From assembly GCF_027213965.1 (NCBI RefSeq), contig NZ_JAPWGX010000002.1, positions 62,001-126,000 of the forward strand: a DNA stretch of 64,000 nt, given 5' to 3'. This DNA is from Maritalea porphyrae. GTDB lineage: Bacteria; Pseudomonadota; Alphaproteobacteria; Rhizobiales; Devosiaceae. Made by a program: the position numbers and the translations under genes. Shown here one piece after another: positions 27,940 through 37,730 of this stretch; the stretch's first letter is position 1; the number at the start of each line of letters is the position of its first letter. The notes beneath the pieces are model-generated. The model made no database searches. It saw nothing but the letters and a program-made list of their open reading frames with translations, and had not been told where the DNA came from.

Positions 27940-27974
27940 AAAACACCCTCATAATTGATTTATGAGGGTGTTTT
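27940..27974 (-). terminator. Rho-independent terminator of the zwf-pgl-edd operon
   Basis: Perfect 14-bp stem (27940-27953 with 27961-27974) around a 7-nt loop. On the minus strand it closes with GTTTTATT. It lies 33 nt after the edd stop. It directly precedes the lipoprotein start on the same strand, so the hairpin would also sit in the 5' region of any read-through message. Confidence 0.9.
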
Positions 27975-28007
27975 AGTCTTCAAATTGGGGTCAGAATATG
28001 GCGGATT

Positions 28008-29831
28008 TTAGAATATTTCGCCCAGCGCACTTGCCCCTTTATCGGCAGACCCAACCAATGCGCGCATGCCGGAGAACAGTTCCCGGCCCAATCCATGGTG
28101 CGACGCGGAAAGGTCCTGCGTTGCTAAAGGACGCGCATCAAACTCGGCATGGTCGCCCAAGAATTCAAGTGTGCCTTTTTCCGCATCTAAACGGAGCATA
28201 TCACCGTCTTTGATTTTGGCGATTGGCCCGCCATCCAATGCTTCTGGCGTTAGATGGATCGCGGCGGGGATTTTGCCGGATGCGCCGGACATGCGCCCAT
28301 CGGTGACCAAGGCAACCTTGTAGCCCCTACCCTGCAAAATGCCGAGCGGTGGGGTGAGTTTGTGTAACTCTGGCATGCCGATAGCTTTTGGCCCCGAGAA
28401 ACGCACCACGGCGATCATATCTTGCTCGAGATCACCTTTTCTGAACGCCTCTTGCATCTCGTCTTGTGAATGGAACACTTTTGCAGGTGCCTCAACAAAC
28501 CGGTGTTCTTCTTTCACGGCTGAAATTTTGATGACAGATTGGCCAAGGTTACCTTTGAGCAGTTTTAGACCACCCGATGTGGCAAACGCTGCATCGGTTC
28601 CGGCAAGCACCTTGTCATTGCCGGTGGTTTTTGGTGCAGACACAAAGTGAACCTTTTCGCCGTCCAGTTTTGGCTCTTGTGCATAAACATGCAGGCCCGA
28701 ACCCCAGATGGTTTTAACATCGTCGTGCAGCGCACCATCGTTGAGCAATTGGTCGATCATAAAGCCCATACCGCCAGCGGCGTGGAAGTGGTTCACATCA
28801 GCCATGCCGTTTGGATAGACCCGCGCCAGCAACGGCGTGCAATCGGATAAGTCAGACATGTCCTGCCAATTGATTTGGATGCCTGCGGCCGCAGCCATAG
28901 CGATCAAGTGGATGGTGTGGTTTGTGGAACCGCCTGTTGCGTGCAAACCAATCATGCCATTTACGATGGCTTTTTCGTCGATCACTTGGCTTGCGGGCGT
29001 AAATTCATTACCCAGCGCCGTAATTGCCAGGGCACGACGTGCCGCTTCTTTGGTCAAAGCGGTACGCAAAGGCGTGCCCGGATTGACAAAGCTTGAACCG
29101 GGAATATGTAGGCCCATGATTTCCATGAGCATTTGGTTGGTATTGGCGGTGCCATAAAATGTGCAGGTGCCGGCTGAATGATAGCTATCGCTTTCCGCCT
29201 GCAGAAGTTCTTCGCGGCCTACTTTACCTTCTGCGTACAACTGACGGATGCGGGCTTTTTCGTCGTTTGGCAAACCAGAAGGCATTGGGCCAGCAGGCAC
29301 GAACACGGCTGGTATGTGACCAAAGGTCAGTGCAGCGATCACCAAACCCGGCACGATCTTGTCGCAAATACCAAGGAACATGGCGGCGTCGAACATATTG
29401 TGGCTCAAGCCGATGGCGGCAGACATGGCAATCACGTCGCGTGAAAACAGCGAAAGGTCCATGCCCGGTTGGCCTTGGGTCACCCCATCACACATTGAAG
29501 GTACACCGCTTGCCACTTGCGCGGTCGCGCCCATTTCGCGGGCGGCCTCTTTGATGAGATCGGGATAATCATAATAGGGTTGATGTGCCGAAAGCATGTC
29601 ATTGTAAGAAGTGATGATGCCAATATTGGGCGTGATCCCATCGGATAGTTTTTCTTTATCCCCAGGCGCGCAGGCCGCAAAGCCGTGGGCCAAATTGCCA
29701 CAAGACAGCGCCGAACGATGGACGCCACGCGTCACTTGCGCATCCATGCGGTCAAGATAAGTGCGACGCGTTTTTTCGCTGCGTTTGATAATCCGGTCGG
29801 TGACGTCCTTGATTTGATTGTTAACGCGCAT
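28008..29831 (-). CDS. edd: 6-Phosphogluconate dehydratase
   Basis: Entner-Doudoroff enzyme dehydrating 6-phosphogluconate to 2-keto-3-deoxy-6-phosphogluconate (KDPG); a [4Fe-4S] dihydroxyacid-dehydratase family member. At 607 residues it is full length. Cluster ligands are expected among the conserved cysteines in [12 protein letters not shown] and [10 protein letters not shown]; the C-terminal catalytic region includes [13 protein letters not shown]. The ATG has a GGAG site. It is the last gene of zwf-pgl-edd; KDPG aldolase (eda) is not in this window. Confidence 0.97.
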   Translation of the reverse strand: MRVNNQIKDVTDRIIKRSEKTRRTYLDRMDAQVTRGVHRSALSCGNLAHGFAACAPGDKEKLSDGITPNIGIITSYNDMLSAHQPYYDYPDLIKEAAREMGATAQVASGVPSMCDGVTQGQPGMDLSLFSRDVIAMSAAIGLSHNMFDAAMFLGICDKIVPGLVIAALTFGHIPAVFVPAGPMPSGLPNDEKARIRQLYAEGKVGREELLQAESDSYHSAGTCTFYGTANTNQMLMEIMGLHIPGSSFVNPGTPLRTALTKEAARRALAITALGNEFTPASQVIDEKAIVNGMIGLHATGGSTNHTIHLIAMAAAAGIQINWQDMSDLSDCTPLLARVYPNGMADVNHFHAAGGMGFMIDQLLNDGALHDDVKTIWGSGLHVYAQEPKLDGEKVHFVSAPKTTGNDKVLAGTDAAFATSGGLKLLKGNLGQSVIKISAVKEEHRFVEAPAKVFHSQDEMQEAFRKGDLEQDMIAVVRFSGPKAIGMPELHKLTPPLGILQGRGYKVALVTDGRMSGASGKIPAAIHLTPEALDGGPIAKIKDGDMLRLDAEKGTLEFLGDHAEFDARPLATQDLSASHHGLGRELFSGMRALVGSADKGASALGEIF

Positions 29832-29868
29832 CGGTCATCTCCAATTCGATTTGAATGTGCCGCCGGGC

Positions 29869-30573
29869 TTAGGGGCACCAATAAATATTGAGCGGCGTTT
29901 GATCTTGCCGCAGCACGGCGCGGATTGGCATGTCTTCAACATCGCCCTCGCCTTGTGCCGCATCTAAAACGTCTTGCTTTGCCTCGCCTTCTATATGAAG
30001 CGCCAAAAGTGAGGCGTTGAGCAAGGTCGGCAGCGTGAACGTTATGCGTTCCTCGCCCGCGCCCGCCGCGCGCATCGACGAGAACATTGGTGTGTTGTTG
30101 AGATCGATCGCCGCGCTTAAATTGTCGCCGCCGGGGAAAAAGCTTGCCGTATGGCCGTCGGTTCCCATGCCCAAAATCACCACCGTGATCGGCTGTGCCA
30201 TCTCTGTAAAGCGGCTTGAAAGTTCCTCAATGCCAGCGTCAGCACTTTTGCCTTCAACAAACAAGGGCTCAAAATGAGCATTCGCGGCATCGCCTTGCAG
30301 CAAGTTTTCAGCCACCAGCTTGGCATTTGAGCGATCCGAAGATGGCTCAACCCATCGCTCATCCACCAACGAAACAAAAACCTTTGACCAGTCTAAGTCA
30401 GCACGGCTTAAGTGTTGGAAAAACAGTTTTGGCGTTGAACCGCCCGAAACCAAAAGGCTTGCTTTGCCATCACGCGAAATGGCCGTGCGCAAAGCGCCCG
30501 CCACATCTTCTGCCAATGCGGCGGCCAAAATGTCTTTGTTGGCGAAATCTGTTTTAGAGGCCTTTTGGGTCAT
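29869..30573 (-). CDS. pgl: 6-Phosphogluconolactonase
   Basis: Hydrolyses 6-phosphogluconolactone to 6-phosphogluconate. The 234-residue DevB/SOL-type protein has LLVSGGSTPKLFF near the N-terminus, FVSLVDERWVEPSSDRSNAK and the signature GMGTDGHTASFFPG. I chose the ATG at 30573, which has GAGGAAG upstream and lies inside the zwf end (20-nt overlap). A longer frame to 30603 exists without a good site. It connects zwf and edd in the standard Entner-Doudoroff order. Confidence 0.95.
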   Translation of the reverse strand: MTQKASKTDFANKDILAAALAEDVAGALRTAISRDGKASLLVSGGSTPKLFFQHLSRADLDWSKVFVSLVDERWVEPSSDRSNAKLVAENLLQGDAANAHFEPLFVEGKSADAGIEELSSRFTEMAQPITVVILGMGTDGHTASFFPGGDNLSAAIDLNNTPMFSSMRAAGAGEERITFTLPTLLNASLLALHIEGEAKQDVLDAAQGEGDVEDMPIRAVLRQDQTPLNIYWCP

Positions 30574-32047
30574 CAGCTTCCTCGTGCCATGTACGTCCAT
30601 CACGTTCGATCAGCGCAATCGAGGCCGTTGGGCCCCACGTGCCTGCAGTATAGCCGTGTAGTTTGTCTGTATCATTGTCCCAAGCTTCGCGGATCGGGTC
30701 GATCCAGCGCCAAGCCGCTTCCAGCTCATCGCGCCGCATAAACAAAGTTTGGTTGCCGCGCACCACGTCCATCAACAAACGTTCATAGGCTTCTGGCGTG
30801 CGTTGAATGAATGTGTCAGCAAATGACAAGTTGAGCGGCACTTGGCGAAGGCGCATGCCACCGGGGCCCGGGTCCTTAATCATCAAGAACAGCTTCACGC
30901 CTTCATCAGGCTGCAGGCGGATTACCAATCGGTTGGCCTTTGGCACCCCTTCAGAGCGCGAAAAAATCGAATGGGGAATTTCGCGGAACTGAATAACAAT
31001 TTCAGATGCGCGGGTAGCCATACGCTTGCCGGTGCGCAAATAGAAGGGCACGCCATTCCAGCGCCAGTTTTCAACTTCTGCCTTAATTGCCACAAAAGTC
31101 TCGGTGTTTGATTTTACGTCGTCACCCAACTCTTCAAGATAACCCGGCACTTTGGTTTCTTCGGACGAAACACCACGATATTGGCCGCGCACTGTTAGTT
31201 TTTCAACAGCATCGCCAACGATGGGTTTTAAGGCGCGCAACACTTTCAGCTTCTCGTCACGCAAGGCGTTCGCTTCGTCAGATGCTGGGGGTTCCATTGC
31301 CACTAAGCACAGCAATTGCAGCATGTGGTTTTGCACCATGTCACGCAGCGCACCAGATTTTTCGTAATAGCTGCGCCCACCTGAGCCAACGCTTTCGGCC
31401 ACAGTGATTTGTACATGGTCAATGTGGGCAGAATTCCAAATTGGCTCAAATAGTGTATTGGCAAAACGCAATGCCAACAGATTTTGAACGGTTTCTTTGC
31501 CCAAATAATGGTCAATCCGATAGACTTGGTCTTCGCGGAAAACCTTGGCCACCGTGTCATTGATATCAATTGAGCTTTCCAGGTCGCGCCCAAGAGGCTT
31601 CTCAAGAACCACGCGCGCGTCCGGCGTCCAGTAATTGCGGGTGGCGAGATAGTCGCAAATGGGTTCGAACAAAAATGGGGCGACGGCCAAATAAAACGCC
31701 CGCACAACTTCCGGGTCGTCGCGCAAAGCGTCGTCTAGTTCGGCCCAGCCATCTTTATCTGTTACATCGTTGGCGATGTAGCTAAAGCAACCGGCGAACT
31801 CTTTGAGCTGTTCTTCTTCAATATCTGTGGCATCAACAAATTGGCGAACAGATGCAATGGCAAAGGCTTGAAATTCCTCTGTGGTCATCTCGGACCGCGA
31901 CACGCCAATAATTCGCGAATTGGTATCGAATTGCTGATCGATAAAGCGATGGAAAAGCGCGGGAATGAGTTTGCGTTGACTAAGGTCACCTGTGGCGCCA
32001 AACACCACATAGTCAAACGGATCAACTGGGATAATACGGCTCGACAT
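30554..32047 (-). CDS. zwf: Glucose-6-phosphate 1-dehydrogenase
   Basis: Oxidises glucose-6-phosphate to 6-phosphogluconolactone, producing NADPH (or NADH). The 497-residue protein has the dinucleotide motif FGATGDLSQRK (residues 16-26) and the substrate/catalytic motif RIDHYLGKETVQN (His near residue 180). An AGGAGG ribosome site precedes the ATG at 32047. First enzyme of the Entner-Doudoroff route encoded by this operon; the kinase-like gene upstream ends 10 nt before. Confidence 0.97.
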   Translation of the reverse strand: MSSRIIPVDPFDYVVFGATGDLSQRKLIPALFHRFIDQQFDTNSRIIGVSRSEMTTEEFQAFAIASVRQFVDATDIEEEQLKEFAGCFSYIANDVTDKDGWAELDDALRDDPEVVRAFYLAVAPFLFEPICDYLATRNYWTPDARVVLEKPLGRDLESSIDINDTVAKVFREDQVYRIDHYLGKETVQNLLALRFANTLFEPIWNSAHIDHVQITVAESVGSGGRSYYEKSGALRDMVQNHMLQLLCLVAMEPPASDEANALRDEKLKVLRALKPIVGDAVEKLTVRGQYRGVSSEETKVPGYLEELGDDVKSNTETFVAIKAEVENWRWNGVPFYLRTGKRMATRASEIVIQFREIPHSIFSRSEGVPKANRLVIRLQPDEGVKLFLMIKDPGPGGMRLRQVPLNLSFADTFIQRTPEAYERLLMDVVRGNQTLFMRRDELEAAWRWIDPIREAWDNDTDKLHGYTAGTWGPTASIALIERDGRTWHEEADDPKGL

Positions 32048-32057
32048 CTCTTGCCTC

Positions 32058-32930
32058 CTAGTTTTGTTGTGCGGCTTTCGCCTTCAATAGAGCACCATGT
32101 TGGGCGTCAGCTTGCGCACCCATCACAAAATCACCGTAGCGGTCTTTAAGGAGCGGCAACAAGCGTTCGCCAAATCCGCCTACAATGGCGAGTTTTTTTG
32201 CGCCACGCTTTTTGAACCAATCGGCAAACTGATCAAGCTGCTCATATTCAAATGCCATCATTTCTTGCGCGATTGGGTCACCCTGCTCAACAAATTCCAT
32301 GAACATGGGGATCAAGCTGGCAAAATCCTTAGGCCAAGCTTTAAACGACCAATCCATCATGGTGTCCGTTGACCCACCAAGCTTTTCAATGATCGCTTGC
32401 GTTAAGGGAGACCCCTCGCAAAGGCCATCCAGCGCTTCAATGGAGCGACGGGCAATGGCGCGGCCAAGAATGGCACCAGATGCGGTATCTGAAATATGGT
32501 AACCCCAGCCGCCAACCGGGTGTAGTTTGCCTTCAACTTTTGCGAGCCCGGCAGACCCTGTACCAACAATCAATACGGCGCCATCTTCGCCCAAATGCGC
32601 GCCTTCTCGGGCTGTTTCCACATCGTTGTGCACCAACGTGCGGGCAAAGGGATAATCACGGGCGGCGAAATCGCGCTTTGAGGAGGCCAAGTGCGCACCA
32701 GCAAGACCAAGGCACGCAATGGTGTTGGCCATGTCTTTTTCGCCAAGACCTGCTTTTTCAAACACCTTTTGGCTTACATCAATAATTGAGCCATAGGCTT
32801 GTGATCCATCACCAATGGTGGTGTTGGCCGGACCGCCACGGGTTTCAGCGATTGTTTCCAAATTTTCATTGGCGAGGCGCGCGCGACAATTGGTGCCGCC
32901 GCCGTCAATACCAAGATAGAATTTTTGCAC
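32058..32930 (-). CDS. BadF/BadG-family sugar kinase (glucosamine or N-acetylglucosamine kinase)
   Basis: ASKHA-fold kinase of 290 residues. Phosphate-1 motif GIDGGGTNCRARL near the N-terminus, GTGSAGLAKV as phosphate-2, and DTASGAILGRAIARRSIEA are characteristic of glucosamine/N-acetylglucosamine kinases of the BadF/BadG/BcrA/BcrD group. The GTG at 32930 has AGGAG at a spacing of 8; the frame extends to 32981 with no better site. Head gene of zwf-pgl-edd, 10 nt before zwf. Amino-sugar phosphorylation feeding hexose phosphates into this pathway is an inference. Confidence 0.8.
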   Translation of the reverse strand: MQKFYLGIDGGGTNCRARLANENLETIAETRGGPANTTIGDGSQAYGSIIDVSQKVFEKAGLGEKDMANTIACLGLAGAHLASSKRDFAARDYPFARTLVHNDVETAREGAHLGEDGAVLIVGTGSAGLAKVEGKLHPVGGWGYHISDTASGAILGRAIARRSIEALDGLCEGSPLTQAIIEKLGGSTDTMMDWSFKAWPKDFASLIPMFMEFVEQGDPIAQEMMAFEYEQLDQFADWFKKRGAKKLAIVGGFGERLLPLLKDRYGDFVMGAQADAQHGALLKAKAAQQN

Positions 32931-33108
32931 CGGGCGCTCTCCTAAAATTTTGCGCGGGTGAGATGACACGGCGCGATACATAAAGGCAAAACGTCTTAGA
33001 CGAAAGTATTAATCGCCCCTTTTGTAACAAAAAGTCCACCTCTTGCGTTTTTTCTCAATTCGACGCAATTTCGTGCGCTCCAGTTTGACCAACATATTTG
33101 AGTTCGCT

Positions 33109-33495
33109 TTGACCCAAAAATTGACCGTTTGCACCACCTGCAAATTTTCCAAGGAACATGCATATAACGCCAATGGTGAAACTGGTGGTGAGATATTGCT
33201 CAAATCGCTTGAAACATTGCGTGACAAACGCGAAACACGTCTCAAAATCGTGGGGCACGAATGCCTATGGGCGTGCAAACATTCATGCACGGTGTTGCTA
33301 GAAGATGAAAAACGAACTGGATATTTAGCCGGCTATTTTTCACCCGAGGATAAAGATGCCGAAGCCATTTTGGATTGGTGTGCAGCGCACGACAAAACTG
33401 AAGATGGTAATGTGCCTTTTATTGAATGGCCCCAAGGCATGCGCGGGCACTTTATCGCCCGCATACCGGGCAAAGCCGAAGGGGAAACGCGATGA
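33109..33495 (+). CDS. DUF1636 family metal-binding-like protein
   Basis: Small soluble protein of about 128 residues, starting TQKLTVCTTCKF with paired cysteines. The second cysteine group is HECLWACKHSC, so four or five cysteines could hold a metal or [2Fe-2S] cluster in a thioredoxin-like ferredoxin fold. DUF1636 genes recur in alphaproteobacterial cobalamin clusters. The frame begins at 33043 with only TTG/GTG starts. I chose TTG at 33109 because the protein then begins like known members, but the ribosome site is poor. ATGA overlap with cobP indicates coupling. Confidence 0.78.
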   Translation: MTQKLTVCTTCKFSKEHAYNANGETGGEILLKSLETLRDKRETRLKIVGHECLWACKHSCTVLLEDEKRTGYLAGYFSPEDKDAEAILDWCAAHDKTEDGNVPFIEWPQGMRGHFIARIPGKAEGETR

Positions 33496-34007
33496 GCGGG
33501 CATCATTTGATTTTAGGCGGAGCGAAATCTGGAAAGACCTCATATGCGGAGCAAATGGCCCTCAACATGGGGGATAAGCCCGTCTATCTGGCAACCGGGC
33601 AAGCGTGGGACGATGAAATGCGCACCCGTATTGATGCACATAAAGCATCCCGTGCGGACCAATTTATCACCGTTGAATCTCCCCTGAATTTGATTTCTGC
33701 TCTGGAACAAAATCGGGACGTATCAAGGGTTTTTTTGGTCGACTGTTTGACCTTGTGGATCACCAATTTGATGATGGCTGAGATGAGTGTTGATGAGAGC
33801 GTCGACGCGCTTATTCACTGGCTTACAGCGAACACGGCGAGCCAAATTATCCTTGTTTCAAATGAAGTTGGCCAAGGCATAGTGCCGGACAATAAAATGG
33901 CGCGAGAATTTCGGGACCATGCGGGGATAAGTCATCAAAAACTGGCTAGGCTGTGCGAGACGGTGACCTTTGTAACCGCCGGTATTGCCCAGCGTTTGAA
34001 AGGCTAA
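33492..34007 (+). CDS. cobP: Bifunctional adenosylcobinamide kinase / adenosylcobinamide-phosphate guanylyltransferase
   Basis: Phosphorylates adenosylcobinamide and transfers GMP from GTP to form adenosyl-GDP-cobinamide. The 171-residue protein (CobU type) has the Walker A GGAKSGKTSYAE at residues 8-19, VFLVDCLTLWITN as Walker B region, and VSNEVGQGIVPDN. It overlaps the DUF1636 gene by 4 nt and ends convergently with cbiB, sharing 4 nt. The ATG at 33492 is the natural start; a longer open frame lacks support. Confidence 0.95.
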   Translation: MSGHHLILGGAKSGKTSYAEQMALNMGDKPVYLATGQAWDDEMRTRIDAHKASRADQFITVESPLNLISALEQNRDVSRVFLVDCLTLWITNLMMAEMSVDESVDALIHWLTANTASQIILVSNEVGQGIVPDNKMAREFRDHAGISHQKLARLCETVTFVTAGIAQRLKG

Positions 34008-34963
34008 CCAAAGATCAACGCCAGTACAAAAAGCACTGCCAAGGTCAGCGTGAGGCTTAGGCCATAGAGTTTTAACGCGCGGTCAATATCCAAAGCTTCG
34101 ATAAAATCTTTGCCCTCACCCATGGTCGCCAGATCCAAGGTTTTCCCATCATAATCGCGTGCGCCGCCAAGCTTTATGTTCAGCGCGCCTGCCATTGCAG
34201 CTTCTGGCCAGCCTGCATTGGGGGAGCGGTGAAGCTTTGCATCTCGCCGGGCAGATCGCCATGCAGCTTCACCATCCATACCCGGGGTAAACCGCGCTGT
34301 CAGCGCAAAGATTGCAGCGGTTAGACGGGCGGGGATAAAGTTGGCTAAATCATCCAGTTTGGCGCTGGCAAAACCAAAGTCTAAGAATTGCTCGTTTTTA
34401 TGGCCAACCATTGAATCTGCTGTGTTAATTGCTTTGTACAAGGCCACTCCCGGCAGGCCAAAAAGCACCAGATAAAAGATTGGCGCAATAATGCCATCGG
34501 AGGTGTTTTCGGCCAAGCTTTCAACCGCTGCATGCGCCACCCCATCTTCATCCAACTGGTCAGGGTCGCGCCCCACAATATGGGAAACAGCGTGGCGGCC
34601 TTGGGTCAAATTCTCGCGCAAGCCGTCGGCCACAGCCTTCACCGCTTGGCCCAATTCCTTTTGTGCAATCAACGTACTAGCGAGAAAAATCTGAGCCGCC
34701 CACCCAAAGGGAATATCGCGCAAGGTCCAAACGATTAGGAGCGAAACAAATGCGGTGGTTGCCAGCAATATCGTGAGCATTACAAAGCCGTTTCGGCGAC
34801 GGCGCAAATTGCTCAAAGCTGGATTATTGGCCCGTTTTTCAAGCACTTCAATTAGCTTACCCATCCACATAACGGGGTGGCCGACCGCGTTCAGAACAGG
34901 CCTTGGATAGCCCAAAATCCGCTCGAGTAAAGTGGCCGCAAAGGCGAGGACAAAGCTTGTCAT
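34004..34963 (-). CDS. cobD: Adenosylcobinamide-phosphate synthase
   Basis: Membrane enzyme (CbiB family, 319 residues) attaching aminopropanol (phosphate) to adenosylcobyric acid. Five or so hydrophobic helices are visible, with conserved GYPRPVLNAVGHPVMWMGKL, VGRDPDQLDEDGVAHAAVESLAENTSDGIIAP and the C-terminal PNAGWPEAAMAGAL. Start overlaps the stop of cobQ (ATGA). Called CobD in the Pseudomonas nomenclature and CbiB in Salmonella. Confidence 0.95.
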   Translation of the reverse strand: MTSFVLAFAATLLERILGYPRPVLNAVGHPVMWMGKLIEVLEKRANNPALSNLRRRRNGFVMLTILLATTAFVSLLIVWTLRDIPFGWAAQIFLASTLIAQKELGQAVKAVADGLRENLTQGRHAVSHIVGRDPDQLDEDGVAHAAVESLAENTSDGIIAPIFYLVLFGLPGVALYKAINTADSMVGHKNEQFLDFGFASAKLDDLANFIPARLTAAIFALTARFTPGMDGEAAWRSARRDAKLHRSPNAGWPEAAMAGALNIKLGGARDYDGKTLDLATMGEGKDFIEALDIDRALKLYGLSLTLTLAVLFVLALIFG

Positions 34964-36435
34964 GTTGATTTCCTTGGCGTTTTCATGGTCTGAGCGATTT
35001 GATCGAGATTGACGTGATGTTCCAAATGGGCGGCAAAGCCATCCAATATCTGGTCAATCCGGGCCTCAAATTCAAGCTCAGCATTGGTTTTTGCGCCCAA
35101 TTGATCCAAGAACGCGCGGCGGAATTGGTCCGATGCGAAAAGGCCATGCAGGTAGGTTCCAACGATCTGACCGTTTGGCGACATTGCTCCCTCAGGCTGA
35201 TCACCAACCCTTGCAAAAGGTTGTATCCGATCTTTGCCAGTGGTCTCGCCCATATGCATATGATAACCGGACAGGGGCAAATCATGCGTGCTTGAGACTG
35301 CGTTCTCTAGGCGCAATTGCTTTTGTTCGGACAGGCTTGTTTCAACGTCGAGCAGGCCCAATCCAGCAACGGATTTGGGGGTGCCTTCTATACCATTTTT
35401 ATCGGCGATTGAGCGCCCTAACATTTGGTAGCCGCCGCAGATTCCGAGCACAGATTTGCCTTGGCGCACATGGGCTTTGATGTCGATATCCCAACCCTGC
35501 GCAACAAGAAATTCATAGTCTGATATTGTCGATTTTGAGCCGGGCAGGATTATCAAATCCGCGTCCATGGACAACGGATTGCCGGGCTGGATGATGTGCA
35601 AGCTGACGCCTTCTTCTTGGCGAAGAGGATCTAAGTCATCAAAATTTGCAATGCGCGGCAAGCGCGGCACGACGATTTTGAAGTCGCCCGTTTGATCTAC
35701 TTGGCGATGATCTAGGGCTAGCACATCCTCGGGCGGCAAAAGCTGTGCATCTGGATAGTCGGGCAGCGGTCCCCAACACGGCAAGCCAGTACGATCTTGG
35801 ATGAAGCTTTTGCCTTGTTCAAACAGGTTTGGGTCGCCGTGAAAACGGTTAATCAAGGAGCCAACAATGAGCGCTTTGTCAGCTGGATCGATAACCTCCA
35901 AAGTACCAATGATCGAAGCAATAACTCCACCACGGTGGATATCGCCCACCAACATGACAGGCAAGTTGAGCGCGCGGGCGAAACCAAAATTTGCAATATC
36001 GGCGGCGCGCAAATTGATCTCTGATGCGCTGCCTGCACCTTCTACGAAAATCAGATCAGCATCGGTTTGTAATTCTTCAAATGCTGAAACTGTTTGTGGC
36101 AAATAGACACTGCGTTTTTTGAAATACTCGCGGGCGGACATAGAGGCCACACGTTTGCCGCGCACCACCACTTGCGCACCTGTTTCTTGCTCCGGCTTCA
36201 GGAGCACGGGGTTCATTGCGGTTGTTGGTTCAATGCGGCAGGCACGGGCTTGCAGCGCTTGGGCACGGCCAATTTCACCACCGTCGGCGGTTACCGCAGC
36301 GTTGTTCGACATGTTTTGCGGTTTAAACGGGCGCACCGAATGGCCGCGGTTGGTGAACGCACGACAAAGGCCTGCAGTGACGAGGCTTTTGCCCACGTCC
36401 GACCCTGTGCCCATGATCATGAGTGCTTTGGCCAT
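34960..36435 (-). CDS. cobQ: Cobyric acid synthase
   Basis: Glutamine-dependent amidase that amidates four side chains of adenosylcobyrinate diamide. The 491-residue protein has an N-terminal ATPase (dethiobiotin-synthetase-like) domain beginning MAKALMIMGTGSDVGKS. The C-terminal class I glutaminase has its nucleophile cysteine in LGICGGYQMLG and a catalytic His in GTYLHGLF. The ATG at 36435 follows AGGTGG about 11 nt away, within the intergenic space after cobB. A longer frame (to 36498) overlaps cobB. It is coupled to cobD by ATGA. Confidence 0.96.
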   Translation of the reverse strand: MAKALMIMGTGSDVGKSLVTAGLCRAFTNRGHSVRPFKPQNMSNNAAVTADGGEIGRAQALQARACRIEPTTAMNPVLLKPEQETGAQVVVRGKRVASMSAREYFKKRSVYLPQTVSAFEELQTDADLIFVEGAGSASEINLRAADIANFGFARALNLPVMLVGDIHRGGVIASIIGTLEVIDPADKALIVGSLINRFHGDPNLFEQGKSFIQDRTGLPCWGPLPDYPDAQLLPPEDVLALDHRQVDQTGDFKIVVPRLPRIANFDDLDPLRQEEGVSLHIIQPGNPLSMDADLIILPGSKSTISDYEFLVAQGWDIDIKAHVRQGKSVLGICGGYQMLGRSIADKNGIEGTPKSVAGLGLLDVETSLSEQKQLRLENAVSSTHDLPLSGYHMHMGETTGKDRIQPFARVGDQPEGAMSPNGQIVGTYLHGLFASDQFRRAFLDQLGAKTNAELEFEARIDQILDGFAAHLEHHVNLDQIAQTMKTPRKST

Positions 36436-36440
36436 TTTGC

Positions 36441-37730
36441 CTATTCCACCTGCTCGATAATATGAGCGTATGAACCCATAATGCGCCCTTGAACACAACC
36501 CATTGGCGCAACCGGGTTACCCTGCGCGTCAGTTGCGACAAACAACGGATTGCTCACCGTGCCAGATTGGGTTGAATAGTGAAACTCGTGCCCGCGCAGG
36601 TTTTGTGTCCACGGCAGCGCGTTTTTGTGCGTTAGTTGGCGGTAGCCGAGCTGTCGGCGGGGGCGGTCGATCATCGAACTGTGTGGCAAAAGCCCTAGCA
36701 TTTTGTGGGTTTGGCCCTGCTTGTTTGTGAGGCTTTGTCCGAGCACCATATAGCCGCCACACTCGCCATAAATCAGTTTGTTGGCATCTGCGGCTACACG
36801 CATGCCATTTGCGAAGTGTGCAGCGTTTGAAAGTTTTTCCGCGTGTAATTCGGGGTAGCCACCGGGTAGAAAAATGGCGTCTGCGGATTGGTCCGGCGCT
36901 TGATCCTCAAGTGGTGAGAAGAAGCTTAGCTGGGCGCCCTGGGCCTGCCAATCGGACAGGAAATGAGGGTAGATAAAGGCGAAAGCCTGATCGCGGGCGA
37001 TGGCCATACGCTGACCAAGTGGTGGAAGTCTTTTGGGTTCGCTGATTTGGTGAATGGGTTCAGCGATAGACTGCAACTTGTCCAAATCGATATTTTTCTC
37101 GATCCGGTTTGTCGATGTACTGGCCACCGCTTTGGCCGCCGCAAAATCCTGCGGCAAAGTGAGGCCCAAATGCCTTGAGGGAATGTTTAATTCGTCATCA
37201 CGACCAAGGGCGCCCAAATAGGCAACATCGAGCGGTTCAAGAGCTGATTTCAGCATTTGTTCATGCCGTTCGCTGGCGACGCGGTTCAAAATCACTCCTG
37301 CCACTTTGATGTCTTGGCGCAGGGTCGAAAAGCCGTGCACAACGGCTGCGATCGATTGCGCCATCGACCCCACATCCACCACCAAGATCACGGGTAAGTT
37401 GAGTGCAGCGGCCAGATCGGCAGTGGAGCCGTTCCCGCTTACAGCACCGTCAAACAAACCCATCACGCCCTCGATTAACAATAGGTCCGCGCCATTTGCG
37501 GCTACGTCAGCGCGGCTTTTCAATTGTGCTGCCGACATGGCCCATGGATCAAGGTTGGAGGCGGTAACGCCCGTGGTGAGCGCGTGAAACGACGCGTCAA
37601 TATAGTCCGGTCCAGTTTTGGCGGAAGCAGCATTGACGCCTCGATTTTTGAGCGCACCGAGCAAGCCCATGGTGATGAGCGTTTTGCCTGACCCCGAACT
37701 AGGTGCTGCAACGATCAACCCGTTAGCCAA
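36441..37730 (-). CDS. cobB: Cobyrinate a,c-diamide synthase
   Basis: ATP- and glutamine-dependent amidation of the a and c side chains of cobyrinate (CbiA) or hydrogenobyrinate (CobB). The 429-residue protein has Walker A in APSSGSGKT at the N-terminus, LLIEGVMGLFDG, and the glutaminase cysteine in YGECGGYMVLG. With early-cobalt enzymes elsewhere in the cluster, the cobalt-containing substrate is likely, so it may be functionally CbiA. It overlaps the cobA end by 8 nt. Confidence 0.94.
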   Translation of the reverse strand: MANGLIVAAPSSGSGKTLITMGLLGALKNRGVNAASAKTGPDYIDASFHALTTGVTASNLDPWAMSAAQLKSRADVAANGADLLLIEGVMGLFDGAVSGNGSTADLAAALNLPVILVVDVGSMAQSIAAVVHGFSTLRQDIKVAGVILNRVASERHEQMLKSALEPLDVAYLGALGRDDELNIPSRHLGLTLPQDFAAAKAVASTSTNRIEKNIDLDKLQSIAEPIHQISEPKRLPPLGQRMAIARDQAFAFIYPHFLSDWQAQGAQLSFFSPLEDQAPDQSADAIFLPGGYPELHAEKLSNAAHFANGMRVAADANKLIYGECGGYMVLGQSLTNKQGQTHKMLGLLPHSSMIDRPRRQLGYRQLTHKNALPWTQNLRGHEFHYSTQSGTVSNPLFVATDAQGNPVAPMGCVQGRIMGSYAHIIEQVE

